A stretch of DNA of 64,000 bases, taken from contig NC_066579.1 of NCBI RefSeq assembly GCF_024323335.1, positions 239,791,652 to 239,855,651 of the forward strand. The letters are read 5' to 3'. Below are positions 1 through 14,565 of the stretch, piece after piece. The translations under genes and the position numbers were made by a program. Numbering within the stretch: the first letter of the stretch is position 1; each line of letters opens with the position of its first letter. The stretch comes from Lathyrus oleraceus. Taxonomy: Eukaryota > Streptophyta > Magnoliopsida > Fabales > Fabaceae. Under the pieces are notes generated by a model, which saw nothing but the letters and a program-made list of their open reading frames with translations, was not told where the DNA came from and did no database searches.

Positions 1-1336
1 TTAAATGAAAAAAAAGAGTTTTTCATGGAATATAAATTTCATCCTATTAATTGTGGATAAATTATTTTCATATTTAAGTTCTTGAATTATATTGTCTTTT
101 ATATATAATAAGTTATTTAAGTCATATGAATATTTACCCATCATTTTAATTGTGATGCTCTTTTTCTATTGCATTTCTCACTATTTTGTAATTCATGTCA
201 GTTAAGGTGTCTAGGTAGTAATTTTATGCATGATTGTTCTTGGTAAACTTTGAATTTTTTAGAATATTCAGGCGGAAATTATTGCAAAAAATTTAAAGTA
301 TCTACATTAAATTTTTTTATTATTTATTGTATTTTTGTAAATATTTGTCAATCTTATTTTGATTTTGTAATAAATCTAAAATAGATAAGTTTTTCTTTGC
401 AATTTCTTTGTTATTAAAATGAGTGTCATAAGATATTAAAAATCTTTTTTTATTGATTGCTTAGTAATAGAGTTTATATTTTAACATTATCATAATATAA
501 TGTAACTAATTTGAAATATTTTTAATATGACCATTCAAAAATGAATGTTAAAAAAAATACAAACTAAAGGATAAACACTTTCGCAACTTAATTTCAAAAA
601 TATTAAAAAAAAATATCATAGCCAATATGATTTCTATCACCTTCATTACCATATATTCATAAAATCTATTGATATTCATTATTATCTTTATGAGACAAAA
701 AATTAATTTTAGTGATGGGATAAAAGACAAAAATTTCAATGAATCATAAATGGTTTATCAAAAAGGGAATTTCAATAATCTCTTATTTGTTTTGTAGTTT
801 TCTCATCCGCATATTCATTTTTTTTTAGTGTTTAAAACATATATTTATGTATAAATAAAAGGTATAAAATAAGTAAATCATTCTAGCAATGTTGATTTGA
901 TGTAGCAAAAAATAGTCACCTTAAGAAGGCTACTATGTTAAACAAATACATTAAGTAGCTAAGTAATATGCATATGTATATGTGAGTTTAATTCAAAGCC
1001 ATGCATTTGGAGTATTTCAACCCATCCAATAATGTTCAAGGAAAACATAGCTCTTTTTCCATGTATCCATCTAATAGGTTTCATGTTTCTAATAAAAGTA
1101 GCTCTACGTTATTTTCACAATTCGTTTTGTTTTTCATAACTTTAACCCATCTTTGTCTATATAAACTGTCATTTTCTTTATTTCTATTGATCATGGTCAT
1201 TTTTTTTATAACAACATATCATGATACCAACACATTATAATTTAGAATCTTAGATTAAAAAAAACTCAAATGTCAACACATTACAATTTAAGTCAATAAA
1301 ATTAATCGTAAAAAAATATAACAAATCAATAATGTT

Positions 1337-1376
1337 AATGTTATTATTTAGGATCTTATTCAAAATAATAACATTT
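1337..1376. repeat. Inverted repeat in family-1 unit
   Basis: AATGTTATTATTT and AAAATAATAACATT are inverted copies separated by about 13 bases and could form an AT-rich stem-loop. The arms recur in the other copies, with a base missing from one arm in copies 5 and 6 (near 9703 and 11775). No function is implied. Confidence 0.6.
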
Positions 1377-1769
1377 AAAAATCAACAATGTTAATGTTAT
1401 TATTTAGGATCTTATTCTAATAATTTCAAGTGATGTTTATGTGTACTTAAGTAATAGAATTATAATTTGGCATGAAATATGGTTTCTGATACCAAGTTCA
1501 TGATATCATATCTAGATATCATAATAAAACTAAAATTTAAATTAATTCATCTCTAAAAAATTAATTTATAATAGAAAGAGTGTAACTCTATATAAAAAGT
1601 CTTCAGAGACTTTGTGTATTTCAAAAATAAAGTCTTTTCAGTATAAGGTCCAAAAAAGTAGGCTCATTATCTATTGTATAATTGAATCTAACTTTCTTAA
1701 TGTAATAAAAAGTAATAGTACTAGTGTAAAAAAAAAGTAATACTGCTTGGCAAATATTATTTTGTAGTG

Positions 1770-1783
1770 AAAGCACGTGCTTT
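1770..1783. promoter_or_regulatory. 14-bp perfect palindrome with a CACGTG core, in every family-1 copy
   Basis: AAAGCACGTGCTTT reads the same on both strands and contains CACGTG, the plant G-box (bZIP/bHLH binding core). It is intact in all seven units, at about 3859, 5947, 8032, 10107, 12177 and 14229 in the others, even where surrounding bases carry indels. Whether any protein binds it is unknown. Confidence 0.55.
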
Positions 1784-2093
1784 AACAATTAAAAGGTTGT
1801 CCAAAAATAACATATATATAAACTAAAAGTTATTTTATGTATGATAGAAAAACATTCAATAAGTAAAATTAGTTGTGATTTCATTACATGAGTTGAAATT
1901 TGTTGACATAGACATGTAATGCAAAAATTTAATGGGTACATTTCACGTAATACTAAATAGCAAGTTAGTTAGCAAATTCATTTAACAATGCACTACGCTA
2001 ATTGCATGATGGTGGTTTACTAGTTGTATTTTATGAGTCTTTAGGGTGCTGGGAATGTTGTGAGCTTGGCATACAAATATAGAACTTCAAAGC

Positions 2094-4181
2094 TTAAATG
2101 AAAAAAAAGAGTTTTTCATGGAATATAAATTTCATCCTATTAATTGTGGATAAATTATTTTCATATTAAGTTCTTGAATTATATTGTCTTTTATATATAA
2201 TAAGTTATTTAAGTCATATGAATATTTACCCATCATTTTAATTGTGATGCTCTTTTTCTATTGCATTTCTCACTATTTTGTAATTCATGTCAGTTAAGGT
2301 GTCTAGGTAGTAATTTTATGCATGATTGTTCTTGGTAAACTTTGAATTTTTTAGAATATTCAGGCGGAAATTATTGCAAAAAATTTAAAGTATCTACATT
2401 AATTTTTTTATTATTTATTGTATTTTTGTAAATATTTGTCAATCTTATTTTGATTTTGTAATAAATCTAAAATAGATAAGTTTTTCTTTGCAATTTCTTT
2501 GTTATTAAAATGAGTGTCATAAGATATTAAAAATCTTTTTTTATTGATTGCTTAGTAATAGAGTTTATATTTTAACATTATCATAATATAATGTAACTAA
2601 TTTGAAATATTTTTAATATGACCATTCAAAAATGAATGTTAAAAAAAATACAAACTAAAGGATAAACACTTTCGCAACTTAATTTCAAAAATATTAAAAA
2701 AAAATATCATAGCCAATATGATTTCTATCACCTTCATTACCATATATTCATAAAATCTATTGATATTCATTATTATCTTTATGAGACAAAAAATTAATTT
2801 TAGTGATGGGATAAAAGACAAAAATTTCAATGAATCATAAATGGTTTATCAAAAAGGGAATTTCAATAATCTCTTATTTGTTTTGTAGTTTTCTCATCCG
2901 CATATTCATTTTTTTTAGTGTTTAAAACATATATTTATGTATAAATAAAAGGTATAAAATAAGTAAATCATTCTAGCAATGTTGATTTGATGTAGCAAAA
3001 AATAGTCACCTTAAGAAGGCTACTATGTTAAACAAATACATTAAGTAGCTAAGTAATATGCATATGTATATGTGAGTTTAATTCAAAGCCATGCATTTGG
3101 AGTATTTCAACCCATCCAATAATGTTCAAGGAAAACATAGCTCTTTTTCCATGTATCCATCTAATAGGTTTCATGTTTCTAATAAAAGTAGCTCTACGTT
3201 ATTTTCACAATTCGTTTTGTTTTTCATAACTTTAACCCATCTTTGTCTATATAAACTGTCATTTTCTTTATTTCTATTGATCATGGTCATTTTTTTTATA
3301 ACAACATATCATGATACCAACACATTATAATTTAGAATCTTAGATTAAAAAAAACTCAAATGTCAACACATTACAATTTAAGTCAATAAAATTAATCGTA
3401 AAAAAATATAACAAATCAATAATGTTAATGTTATTATTTAGGATCTTATTCAAAATAATAACATTTAAAAATCAACAATGTTAATGTTATTATTTAGGAT
3501 CTTATTCTAATAATTTCAAGTGATGTTTATGTGTACTTAAGTAATAGAATTATAATTTGGCATGAAATATGGTTTCTGATACCAAGTTCATGATATCATA
3601 TCTAGATATCATAATAAAACTAAAATTTAAATTAATTCATCTCTAAAAATTAATTTATAATAGAAAGAGTGTAACTCTATATAAAAAGTCTTCAGAGACT
3701 TTGTGTATTTCAAAAATAAAGTCTTTTCAGTATAAGGTCCAAAAAAGTAGGCTCATTATCTATTGTATAATTGAATCTAACTTTCTTAATGTAATAAAAA
3801 GTAATAGTACTAGTGTAAAAAAAAAGTAATACTGCTTGGCAAATATTATTTTGTAGTGAAAGCACGTGCTTTAACAATTAAAAGGTTGTCCAAAAATAAC
3901 ATATATATAAACTAAAAGTTATTTTATGTATGATAGAAAAACATTCAATAAGTAAAATTAGTTGTGATTTCATTACATGAGTTGAAATTTGTTGACATAG
4001 ACATGTAATGCAAAAATTTAATGGGTACATTTCACGTAATACTAAATAGCAAGTTAGTTAGCAAATTCATTTAACAATGCACTACGCTAATTGCATGATG
4101 GTGGTTTACTAGTTGTATTTTATGAGTCTTTAGGGTGCTGGGAATGTTGTGAGCTTGGCATACAATATAGAACTTCAAAGC
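2094..4181. repeat. Family-1 unit 2
   Basis: 2088 bp and almost identical to unit 1. The differences I noticed are one-base changes in homopolymers, for example a shorter T run near 2402 and a shorter A run near 3648. Confidence 0.93.
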
Positions 4182-6267
4182 TTAAATGAAAAAAAAGAGT
4201 TTTTCATGGAATATAAATTTCATCCTATTAATTGTGGATAAATTATTTTCATATTAAGTTCTTGAATTATATTGTCTTTTATATATAATAAGTTATTTAA
4301 GTCATATGAATATTTACCCATCATTTTAATTGTGATGCTCTTTTTCTATTGCATTTCTCACTATTTTGTAATTCATGTCAGTTAAGGTGTCTAGGTAGTA
4401 ATTTTATGCATGATTGTTCTTGGTAAACTTTGAATTTTTTAGAATATTCAGGCGGAAATTATTGCAAAAAATTTAAAGTATCTACATTAAATTTTTTTAT
4501 TATTTATTGTATTTTTGTAAATATTTGTCAATCTTATTTTGATTTTGTAATAAATCTAAAATAGATAAGTTTTTCTTTGCAATTTCTTTGTTATTAAAAT
4601 GAGTGTCATAAGATATTAAAAATCTTTTTTTATTGATTGCTTAGTAATAGAGTTTATATTTTAACATTATCATAATATAATGTAACTAATTTGAAATATT
4701 TTTAATATGACCATTCAAAAATGAATGTTAAAAAAAATACAAACTAAAGGATAAACACTTTCGCAACTTAATTTCAAAAATATTAAAAAAAAATATCATA
4801 GCCAATATGATTTCTATCACCTTCATTACCATATATTCATAAAATCTATTGATATTCATTATTATCTTTATGAGACAAAAAATTAATTTTAGTGATGGGA
4901 TAAAAGACAAAAATTTCAATGAATCATAAATGGTTTATCAAAAAGGGAATTTCAATAATCTCTTATTTGTTTTGTAGTTTTCTCATCCGCATATTCATTT
5001 TTTTTAGTGTTTAAAACATATATTTATGTATAAATAAAAGGTATAAAATAAGTAAATCATTCTAGCAATGTTGATTTGATGTAGCAAAAAATAGTCACCT
5101 TAAGAAGGCTACTATGTTAAACAAATACATTAAGTAGCTAAGTAATATGCATATGTATATGTGAGTTTAATTCAAAGCCATGCATTTGGAGTATTTCAAC
5201 CCATCCAATAATGTTCAAGGAAAACATAGCTCTTTTTCCATGTATCCATCTAATAGGTTTCATGTTTCTAATAAAAGTAGCTCTACGTTATTTTCACAAT
5301 TCGTTTTGTTTTTCATAACTTTAACCCATCTTTGTCTATATAAACTGTCATTTTCTTTATTTCTATTGATCATGGTCATTTTTTTTATAACAACATATCA
5401 TGATACCAACACATTATAATTTAGAATCTTAGATTAAAAAAAACTCAAATGTCAACACATTACAATTTAAGTCAATAAAATTAATCGTAAAAAAATATAA
5501 CAAATCAATAATGTTAATGTTATTATTTAGGATCTTATTCAAAATAATAACATTTAAAAATCAACAATGTTAATGTTATTATTTAGGATCTTATTCTAAT
5601 AATTTCAAGTGATGTTTATGTGTACTTAAGTAATAGAATTATAATTTGGCATGAAATATGGTTTCTGATACCAAGTTCATGATATCATATCTAGATATCA
5701 TAATAAAACTAAAATTTAAATTAATTCATCTCTAAAAAATTAATTTATAATAGAAAGAGTGTAACTCTATATAAAAAGTCTTCAGAGACTTTGTGTATTT
5801 CAAAAATAAAGTCTTTTCAGTATAAGGTCCAAAAAAGTAGGCTCATTATCTATTGTATAATTGAATCTAACTTTCTAATGTAATAAAAAGTAATAGTACT
5901 AGTGTAAAAAAAAAGTAATACTGCTTGGCATATTATTTTGTAGTGAAAGCACGTGCTTTAACAATTAAAGGTTGTCCAAAAATAACATATATATAAACTA
6001 AAAGTTATTTTATGTATGATAGAAAAACATTCAATAAGTAAAATTAGTTGTGATTTCATTACATGAGTTGAAATTTGTTGACATAGACATGTAATGCAAA
6101 AATTTAATGGGTACATTTCACGTAATACTAAATAGCAAGTTAGTTAGCAAATTCATTTAACAATGCACTACGCTAATTGCATGATGGTGGTTACTAGTTG
6201 TATTTTATGAGTCTTTAGGGTGCTGGGAATGTTGTGAGCTTGGCATACAAATATAGAACTTCAAAGC
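4182..6267. repeat. Family-1 unit 3
   Basis: 2086 bp and near identical to units 1 and 2, with a few small deletions clustered near its right end (around 5875, 5930, 5968 and 6190). Confidence 0.93.
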
Positions 6268-8352
6268 TTAAATGAAAAAAAAGAGTTTTTCATGGAATAT
6301 AAATTTCATCCTATTAATTGTGGATAAATTATTTTCATATTAAGTTCTTGAATTATATTGTCTTTTATATATAATAAGTTATTTAAGTCATATGAATATT
6401 TACCCATCATTTTAATTGTGATGCTCTTTTTCTATTGCATTTCTCACTATTTTGTAATTCATGTCAGTTAAGGTGTCTAGGTAGTAATTTTATGCATGAT
6501 TGTTCTTGGTAAACTTTGAATTTTTTAGAATATTCAGGCGGAAATTATTGCAAAAATTTAAAGTATCTACATTAAATTTTTTATTATTTATTGTATTTTT
6601 GTAAATATTTGTCAATCTTATTTTGATTTTGTAATAAATCTAAAATAGATAAGTTTTTCTTTGCAATTTCTTTGTTATTAAAATGAGTGTCATAAGATAT
6701 TAAAAATCTTTTTTTATTGATTGCTTAGTAATAGAGTTTATATTTTAACATTATCATAATATAATGTAACTAATTTGAAATATTTTTAATATGACCATTC
6801 AAAAATGAATGTTAAAAAAAATACAAACTAAAGGATAAACACTTTCGCAACTTAATTTCAAAAATATTAAAAAAAAATATCATAGCCAATATGATTTCTA
6901 TCACCTTCATTACCATATATTCATAAAATCTATTGATATTCATTATTATCTTTATGAGACAAAAAATTAATTTTAGTGATGGGATAAAAGACAAAATTTC
7001 AATGAATCATAAATGGTTTATCAAAAAGGGAATTTCAATAATCTCTTATTTGTTTTGTAGTTTTCTCATCCGCATATTCATTTTTTTTAGTGTTTAAAAC
7101 ATATATTTATGTATAAATAAAAGGTATAAAATAAGTAAATCATTCTAGCAATGTTGATTTGATGTAGCAAAAAATAGTCACCTTAAGAAGGCTACTATGT
7201 TAAACAAATACATTAAGTAGCTAAGTAATATGCATATGTATATGTGAGTTTAATTCAAAGCCATGCATTTGGAGTATTTCAACCCATCCAATAATGTTCA
7301 AGGAAAACATAGCTCTTTTTCCATGTATCCATCTAATAGGTTTCATGTTTCTAATAAAAGTAGCTCTACGTTATTTTCACAATTCGTTTTGTTTTTCATA
7401 ACTTTAACCCATCTTTGTCTATATAAACTGTCATTTTTTTATTTCTATTGATCATGGTCATTTTTTTTATAACAACATATCATGATACCAACACATTATA
7501 ATTTAGAATCTTAGATTAAAAAAAACTCAAATGTCAACACATTACAATTTAAGTCAATAAAATTAATCGTAAAAAAATATAACAAATCAATAATGTTAAT
7601 GTTATTATTTAGGATCTTATTCAAAATAATAACATTTAAAAATCAACAATGTTAATGTTATTATTTAGGATCTTATTCTAATAATTTCAAGTGATGTTTA
7701 TGTGTACTTAAGTAATAGAATTATAATTTGGCATGAAATATGGTTTCTGATACCAAGTTCATGATATCATATCTAGATATCATAATAAAACTAAAATTTA
7801 AATTAATTCATCTCTAAAAATTAATTTATAATAGAAAGAGTGTAACTCTATATAAAAAGTCTTCAGAGACTTTGTGTATTTCAAAAATAAAGTCTTTTCA
7901 GTATAAGGTCCAAAAAAGTAGGCTCATTATCTATTGTATAATTGAATCTAACTTTCTTAATGTAATAAAAAGTAATAGTACTAGTGTAAAAAAAAAGTAA
8001 TACTGCTTGGCAAATATTATTTTGTAGTGAAAGCACGTGCTTTAACAATTAAAAGGTTGTCCAAAAATAACATATATATAAACTAAAAGTTATTTTATGT
8101 ATGATAGAAAAACATTCAATAAGTAAAATTAGTTGTGATTTCATTACATGAGTTGAAATTGTGTGACATAGACATGTAATGCAAAAATTTAATGGGTACA
8201 TTTCACGTAATACTAAATAGCAAGTTAGTTAGCAAATTCATTTAACAATGCACTACGCTAATTGCATGATGGTGGTTTACTAGTTGTATTTATGAGTCTT
8301 TAGGGTGCTGGGAATGTTGTGAGCTTGGCATACAAATATAGAACTTCAAAGC
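6268..8352. repeat. Family-1 unit 4
   Basis: 2085 bp. It has scattered one-base deletions and one visible swap, GTGTGACATAG near 8160 where other copies read TTGTTGACATAG. Confidence 0.93.
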
Positions 8353-10423
8353 TTAAATGAAAAAAAGAGTTTTTCATGGAATATATTTCATCCTATTAAT
8401 TGTGGATAAATTATTTTCATATTTAACTTCTTGAATTATATTGTCTTTTATATATAATAAGTTATTTAAGTCATATGAATATTTACCCATCATTTTAATT
8501 GTGATGCTCTTTTTCTATTGCATTTCTCACTATTTTGTAATTCATGTCAGTTAAGGTGTCTAGGTAGTAATTTTATGCATGATTGTTCTTGGTAAACTTT
8601 GAATTTTTAGAATATTCAGGCGGAAATTATTGCAAAAAATTTAAAGTATCTACATTAAATTTTTTATTATTTATTGTATTTTTGTAAATATTTGTCAATC
8701 TTATTTTGATTTTGTAATAAATCTAAAATAGATAAGTTTTTCTTTGCAATTTCTTTGTTATTAAAATGAGTGTCATAAGATATTAAAAATCTTTTTTATT
8801 GATTGCTTAGTAATAGAGTTTATATTTAACATTATCATAATATAATGTAACTAATTTGAATATTTTTAATATGACCATTCAAAAATGAATGTTAAAAAAA
8901 TACAAACTAAAGGATAAACACTTTCGCAACTTAATTTCAAAAATATTAAAAAAAAATATCATAGCCAATATGATTTCTATCACCTTCATTACCATATATT
9001 CATAAAATCTATTGATATTCATTATTATCTTTATGAGACAAAAATTAATTTAGTGATGGGATAAAAGACAAAAATTTCAATGAATCATAAATGGTTTATC
9101 AAAAAGGGAATTTCAATAATCTCTTATTTGTTTTGTAGTTTTCTCATCCGCATATTCATTTTTTTTTTAGTGTTTAAAACATATATTTATGTATAAATAA
9201 AAGGTAAAATAAGTAAATCATTCTAGCAATGTTGATTTGATGTAGCAAAAATAGTCACCTTAAGAAGGCTACTATGTTAAACAAATACATTAAGTAGCTA
9301 AGTAATATGCATATGTATATGTGAGTTTAATTCAAAGCCATGCATTTGGAGTATTTCAACCCATCCAATAATGTTCAAGGAAAACATAGCTCTTTTTCCA
9401 TGTATCCATCTAATAGGTTTCATGTTTCTAATAAAAGTAGCTCTACGTTATTTTCACAATTCGTTTTGTTTTTCATAACTTTAACCATCTTTGTCTATAT
9501 AAACTGTCATTTTCTTTATTTCTATTGATCATGGTCATTTTTTTTTATAACAACATATCATGATACCAAACATTATAATTTAGAATCTTAGATTAAAAAA
9601 AACTCAAATGTCAACACATTACAATTTAAGTCAATAAAATTAATCGTAAAAAAATATAACAAATCAATAATGTTAATGTTATTATTTAGGATCTTATTCA
9701 AAATATAACATTTAAAATCAACAATGTTAATGTTATTATTTAGGATCTTATTCTAATAATTTCAAGTGATGTTTATGTGTACTTAAGTAATAGAATTATA
9801 ATTTGGCATGAAATATGGTTTCTGATACCAAGTTCATGATATCATATCTAGATATCATAATAAAACTAAAATTTAAATTAATTCATCTCTAAAAAATAAT
9901 TTATAATAGAAAGAGTGTAACTCTATATAAAAAGTCTTCAGAGACTTTGTGTATTTCAAAAATAAAGTCTTTTCAGTATAAGGTCCAAAAAAGTAGGCTC
10001 ATTATCTATTGTATAATTGAATCTAACTTTCTTAATGTAATAAAAAGTAATAGTACTGGTGTAAAAAAAAAGTAATACTGCTTGGCAAATATTATTTTGT
10101 AGTGAAAGCACGTGCTTTAACAATAAAAGGTTGTCCAAAAATAACATATATAAACTAAAAGTTATTTTATGTATGATAGATAAACATTCAATAAGTAAAA
10201 TTAGTTGTGATTTCATTACATGAGTTGAAATTTGTTGACATAGACATGTAATGCAAAAATTTAATGGGTACATTTCACGTAATACTAAATAGCAAGTTAG
10301 TTAGCAAATCATTTAACAATGCACTACGCTAATTGCATGATGGTGGTTTACTAGTTGTATTTTATGAGTCTTTAGGGTGCTGGGAATGTGTGAGCTTGGC
10401 ATACAAATATAGAACTTCAAAGC
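8353..10423. repeat. Family-1 unit 5
   Basis: 2071 bp. This is the first copy with many dispersed single-base deletions, both in homopolymers and elsewhere. One lies near 9484 (TTTAACCATC for TTTAACCCATC) and alters the frame of a small recurring ORF. Confidence 0.93.
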
Positions 10424-12495
10424 TTAAATGAAAAAAAAGAGTTTTTCATGGAATATAAATTCATCCTATTAATTGTGGATAAATTATTTTCATATTTAAG
10501 TTCTTGAATTATATTGTCTTTTATATATAATAAGTTATTTAAGTCATATGAATATTTACCCATCATTTTAATTGTGATGCTCTTTTTCTATTGCATTTCT
10601 CACTATTTTGTAATTCATGTCAGTTAAGGTGTCTAGGTAGTAATTTTATGCATGATGTTCTTGGTAAACTTTGAATTTTTTAGAATATTCAGGCGGAAAT
10701 TATTGCAAAAAATTAAAGTATCTACATTAAATTTTTTTATTATTTATTGTATTTTTGTAAAATTTGTCAATATTTTTGATTTTGTAATAAATCTAAAATA
10801 GATAAGTTTTTCTTTGCAATTTCTTTGTTATTAAAATGAGTGTCATAAGATATTAAAAATCTTTTTTTATTGATTGCTTAGTAATAGAGTTTATATTTAA
10901 CATTATCATAATATAATGTAACTAATTTGAAATATTTTTAATATGACCATTCAAAAATGAATGTTAAAAAAATACAAACTAAAGGATAAACACTTTCGCA
11001 ACTTAATTTCAAAAATATTTAAAAAAAATATCATAGCCAATATGATTTCTATCACCTTCATTACCATATATTCATAAAATCTATTGATATTCATTATTAT
11101 CTTTATGAGACAAAAATTAATTTTAGTGATGGGATAAAAGACAAAAATTCAATGAATCATAAATGGTTTATCAAAAAGGGAATTTCAATAATCTCTTATT
11201 TGTTTTGTAGTTTTCTCATCCGCATATTCATTTTTTTTTTAGTGTTTAAAACATATATTTATGTATAAATAAAAGGTATACAATAAGTAAATCATTCTAG
11301 CAATGTTGATTTGATGTAGCAAAAAATAGTCACCTTAAGAAGGCTACTATGTTAAACAATACATTAAGTAGCTAAGTAATGCATATGTATATGTGAGTTT
11401 AATTCAAAGCCATGCATTTGGAGTATTTCAACCCATCCAATAATGTTCAAGAAAACATAGCTCTTTTTCCATGTATCCATCTAATAGGTTTCATGTTTCT
11501 AATAAAAGTAGCTCTACGTTATTTTCACAATTCGTTTGTTTTTTCATAACTTTAACCCATCTTTGTCTATATAAACTGTCATTTTTTTCTTTATTTCTAT
11601 GATCATGGTCATTTTTTTTATAACAACATATCACGATACCAACACATTATAATTTAGAATCTTAGATTAAAAAAAAACTCAAATGTCAACACATTACAAT
11701 TTAAGTCAATAAAATTAATCGTAAAAAAATATAACAAATCAATAATGTTAATGTTATTATTTAGGATCTTATTCAAATAATAACATTTAAAAATCAACAA
11801 TGTTAATGTTATTATTTAGGATCTTATTCTAATAATTTCAGTGATGTTTATGTGTACTTAAGTAATAGAATTATAATTGGCATGAAATAGGTTTCTGATA
11901 CAAGTTCATGATATCATATCTAGATATCATAATAAAACTAAAATTTAAATTAATTCATCTCTAAAAAATTAATTTAATAGAAAGAGTGTAACTCTATATA
12001 AAAAGTCTTCAGAGACTTTGTGTATTTCAAAAATAAAGTCTTTTCAGTATAAGGCCAAAAAAGTAGGCTCATTATCTATTGTATAATTGAATCTAACTTT
12101 CTTAATGTAATAAAAAGTAATAGTACTAGTGTAAAAAAAAAGTAATACTGCTTGGCAAATATTATTTTGTAGTGAAAGCACGTGCTTTAACAATTAAAGG
12201 TTGTCCAAAAATAACATATATATAAACTAAAAGTTATTTTATGTATGATAGAAAAACATTCAATAAGTAAAATTAGTTGTGATTTCATTACATGAGTTGA
12301 AATTTGTTGACATAGACATGTAATGCAAAAATTTAATGGGTACATTTCACGTAATACAAATAGCAAGTTAGTTAGCAAATTCATTTAACAATGCACTACG
12401 CTAATTGCATGATGGTGGTTACTAGTTGTATTTTATGAGTCTTTAGGGTGCTGGGAATGTTGTGAGCTTGGCATACAAATATAGAACTTCAAAGC
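10424..12495. repeat. Family-1 unit 6
   Basis: 2072 bp with frequent one- or two-base deletions relative to unit 1, for example around 10655, 10765, 11378, 11452, 11880 and 11900. Confidence 0.93.
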
Positions 12496-14545
12496 TTAAA
12501 TGAAAAAAAAGAGTTTTTCATGGAATATATAATTTCATCCATTAATTGTGGATAAATTATTTTCATATTAAAGTTCTTGAATTATATTGTCTTTTATATA
12601 TAATAGTTATTTAAGTCATATGAAATATTTACCCATCTTTTAATTGTGATGCTCTTTTTCTATTGCATTTCTCACTATTTTGTATTCATGTCAGTTAAGG
12701 TGTCTAGGGTAGTAATTTTATGCATGATTGTTCTTGGTAAACTTTGAATTTTAGAATATTCAGGCGGAAATTATTGCAAAAAATTTAAAGTATCTACATG
12801 AATTTTTTATTATTTAGTGTATTTTGTAAATATTTGTCAATCTTATTTTGATTTTGTAATAAATCTAAAATAGATAAGTTTTTCTTTGCAATTTCTTTGT
12901 TATTAAAATGAGGTCATAAGATATAAAAATCTTTTTTTATTGATGCTTAGTAATAGAGTTATATTTTAACATTATCATAATAAATGTAACTAATTTGAAT
13001 ATTTTAATATGACCATTCAAAAAATGAATGTTAAAAAAAATACAAACTAAAGGATAAACACTTTCGCAACTTAATTTCAAAATATTAAAAAAAAATATCA
13101 TAGCCAATATGATTTCTATCACCTTCATTACCATATATTCATAAAATCTATGATATTCATTATTATCTTTATGAGACAAAAAATAATTTTAGTGATGGGA
13201 TAAAAGACAAAAATTTCAATGAATCATAAATGGTTTATCAAAAAGGAATTCAATAATCTCTTATTTGTTTTGTAGTTTTTCTCATCCGCATATTCATTTT
13301 TTTTAGTGTTTAAAACATATATTTATGTAAAATAAAGGTATAAAATAAGTAAATCATTCTAGCAATGTTGATTTGATGTAGCAAAAAAATAGTCACCTTA
13401 AGAAGGCTACTATGTTAAACTAATACATTAAGTAGCTAAGTAATATGCATTGTATATGTGAGTTTAATTCAAAGCCATGCATTTGAGTATTTCACCCATC
13501 CAATAAGGTCAAGGAAAACATAGCTCTTTTTCCATGTATCCATCTAATAGGTTCATGTTTCTAATAAAAGTAGCTCTACGTATTTTCACAATTCGTGTTT
13601 GTTTTTTAATAACTTTAACCCATCTTGTCTATATATAAACTGTCATTTTTATTTCTATTGATCATGGTCATTTTTTTTATAACAACATATCACGATACCA
13701 ACACATTATAATTTAGAATATTTAGATTAAAAAAACTCAATGTCAACACATTACAATTTAAGTCAAATAAATTAATCGTAAAAAAAATATAACAAATCAT
13801 AATGTTAATGTTATTATTTAGGATCTTATTCAAAATAATAACATTTAAAAATCAACAATGTTAATGTTATTATTTAGGATCTTATTCTAATAATTTCAAG
13901 TGATGTTTATGTGTACTTAAGTAATAGAATTATAATTTGGCATGAAATATGGTTCTGGATACCAAGTTCATGATTCATATATAGATAGCATAATAAAACT
14001 AAAACTTTAAATTAATCATCTCTAAAAATTAATTTAAATAGAAGAGTGTAACTCTATATAAAAAGTCTTCAGAGACTTTGTGTATTTCAAAATAAAGTCT
14101 TTTCAGTATAAGGTCCAAAAAAGTAGGCTCATTATCTATTGTATAATGAATCTAACTTTCTTAATGTAATAAAAAGTAATAGTACTGGTGAAAAAAAAAG
14201 TAATACTGCTTGGAAAATATATTTGTAGTGAAAGCACGTGCTTTAACAATTAAAGGTTGTCCAAAAATAACATATATATAAACTAAAGGTATTTATGTAT
14301 GATAGAAAAACATTCAATAAGTAAAATAGTTGTGTTTCATTACATGAGTTGAAATTTGTTGACATAGACATGTAATGCAAAATTTAAGGGTACATTTCAC
14401 GTAATACTAAATAGCAAGTTAGTAGCAAATTCATTTACAATGCACTACGCTAATTGCATGATGGTGGTTTACTAGTTGTAGTTATGAGTCTTTAGGGTGC
14501 TGGGAATGTTGTGAGCTTGGCATAACAAATATAGAACTTCAAAGC
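12496..14545. repeat. Family-1 unit 7
   Basis: 2050 bp, the shortest and most indel-rich copy, lying directly before the assembly gap. Deletions and some insertions are spread over the whole unit, for example near 12606, 12685, 12912, 13452, 13494, 13507 and 14290. A 20-base stub of the next unit (14546-14565) follows before the Ns. Confidence 0.92.
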
Positions 14546-14565
14546 TTAAATGAAAAAAAAGAGTT

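Larger units (their letters stand above)
1..2093. repeat. Family-1 unit 1
   Basis: Longest copy at 2093 bp and the best reference for the family. It contains a short internal direct repeat (two copies of AATGTTAATGTTATTATTTA about 55 bp apart, 1331-1410), a 14-bp palindrome at 1770-1783 and an inverted repeat around GATATC at 1500-1522. Confidence 0.93.
1..14565. repeat. Family-1 tandem array, about 2.09-kb unit, 7 copies plus a stub
   Basis: Seven consecutive head-to-tail copies of one AT-rich unit fill this stretch. I set the arbitrary unit start at the recurring TTAAATGAAAA motif, which follows AACTTCAAAGC. Starts fall at 1, 2094, 4182, 6268, 8353, 10424, 12496 and 14546, giving lengths of 2093, 2088, 2086, 2085, 2071, 2072 and 2050. 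No gene is visible: the short ORFs that recur in every copy are AT-rich, resemble no family I know and are broken by indels in later copies. The unit shares no visible homology with the family-2 satellite to the right. I do not recognise the repeat. Its long unit and near identity fit a satellite amplified recently by unequal exchange or rolling-circle events. Confidence 0.95.

Noticed and set aside
1001..1240. 79-codon ORF recurring in family-1 units (and a 63-codon minus-strand ORF at 548-739)
   Set aside because: They recur only because the DNA is repeated. The composition is AT-rich low-complexity, frames break in later units, and there is no promoter or family resemblance.
9956..10273. 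105-codon minus-strand ORF in family-1 unit 5
   Set aside because: Open only because of single-base deletions in this copy; closed in the better copies.
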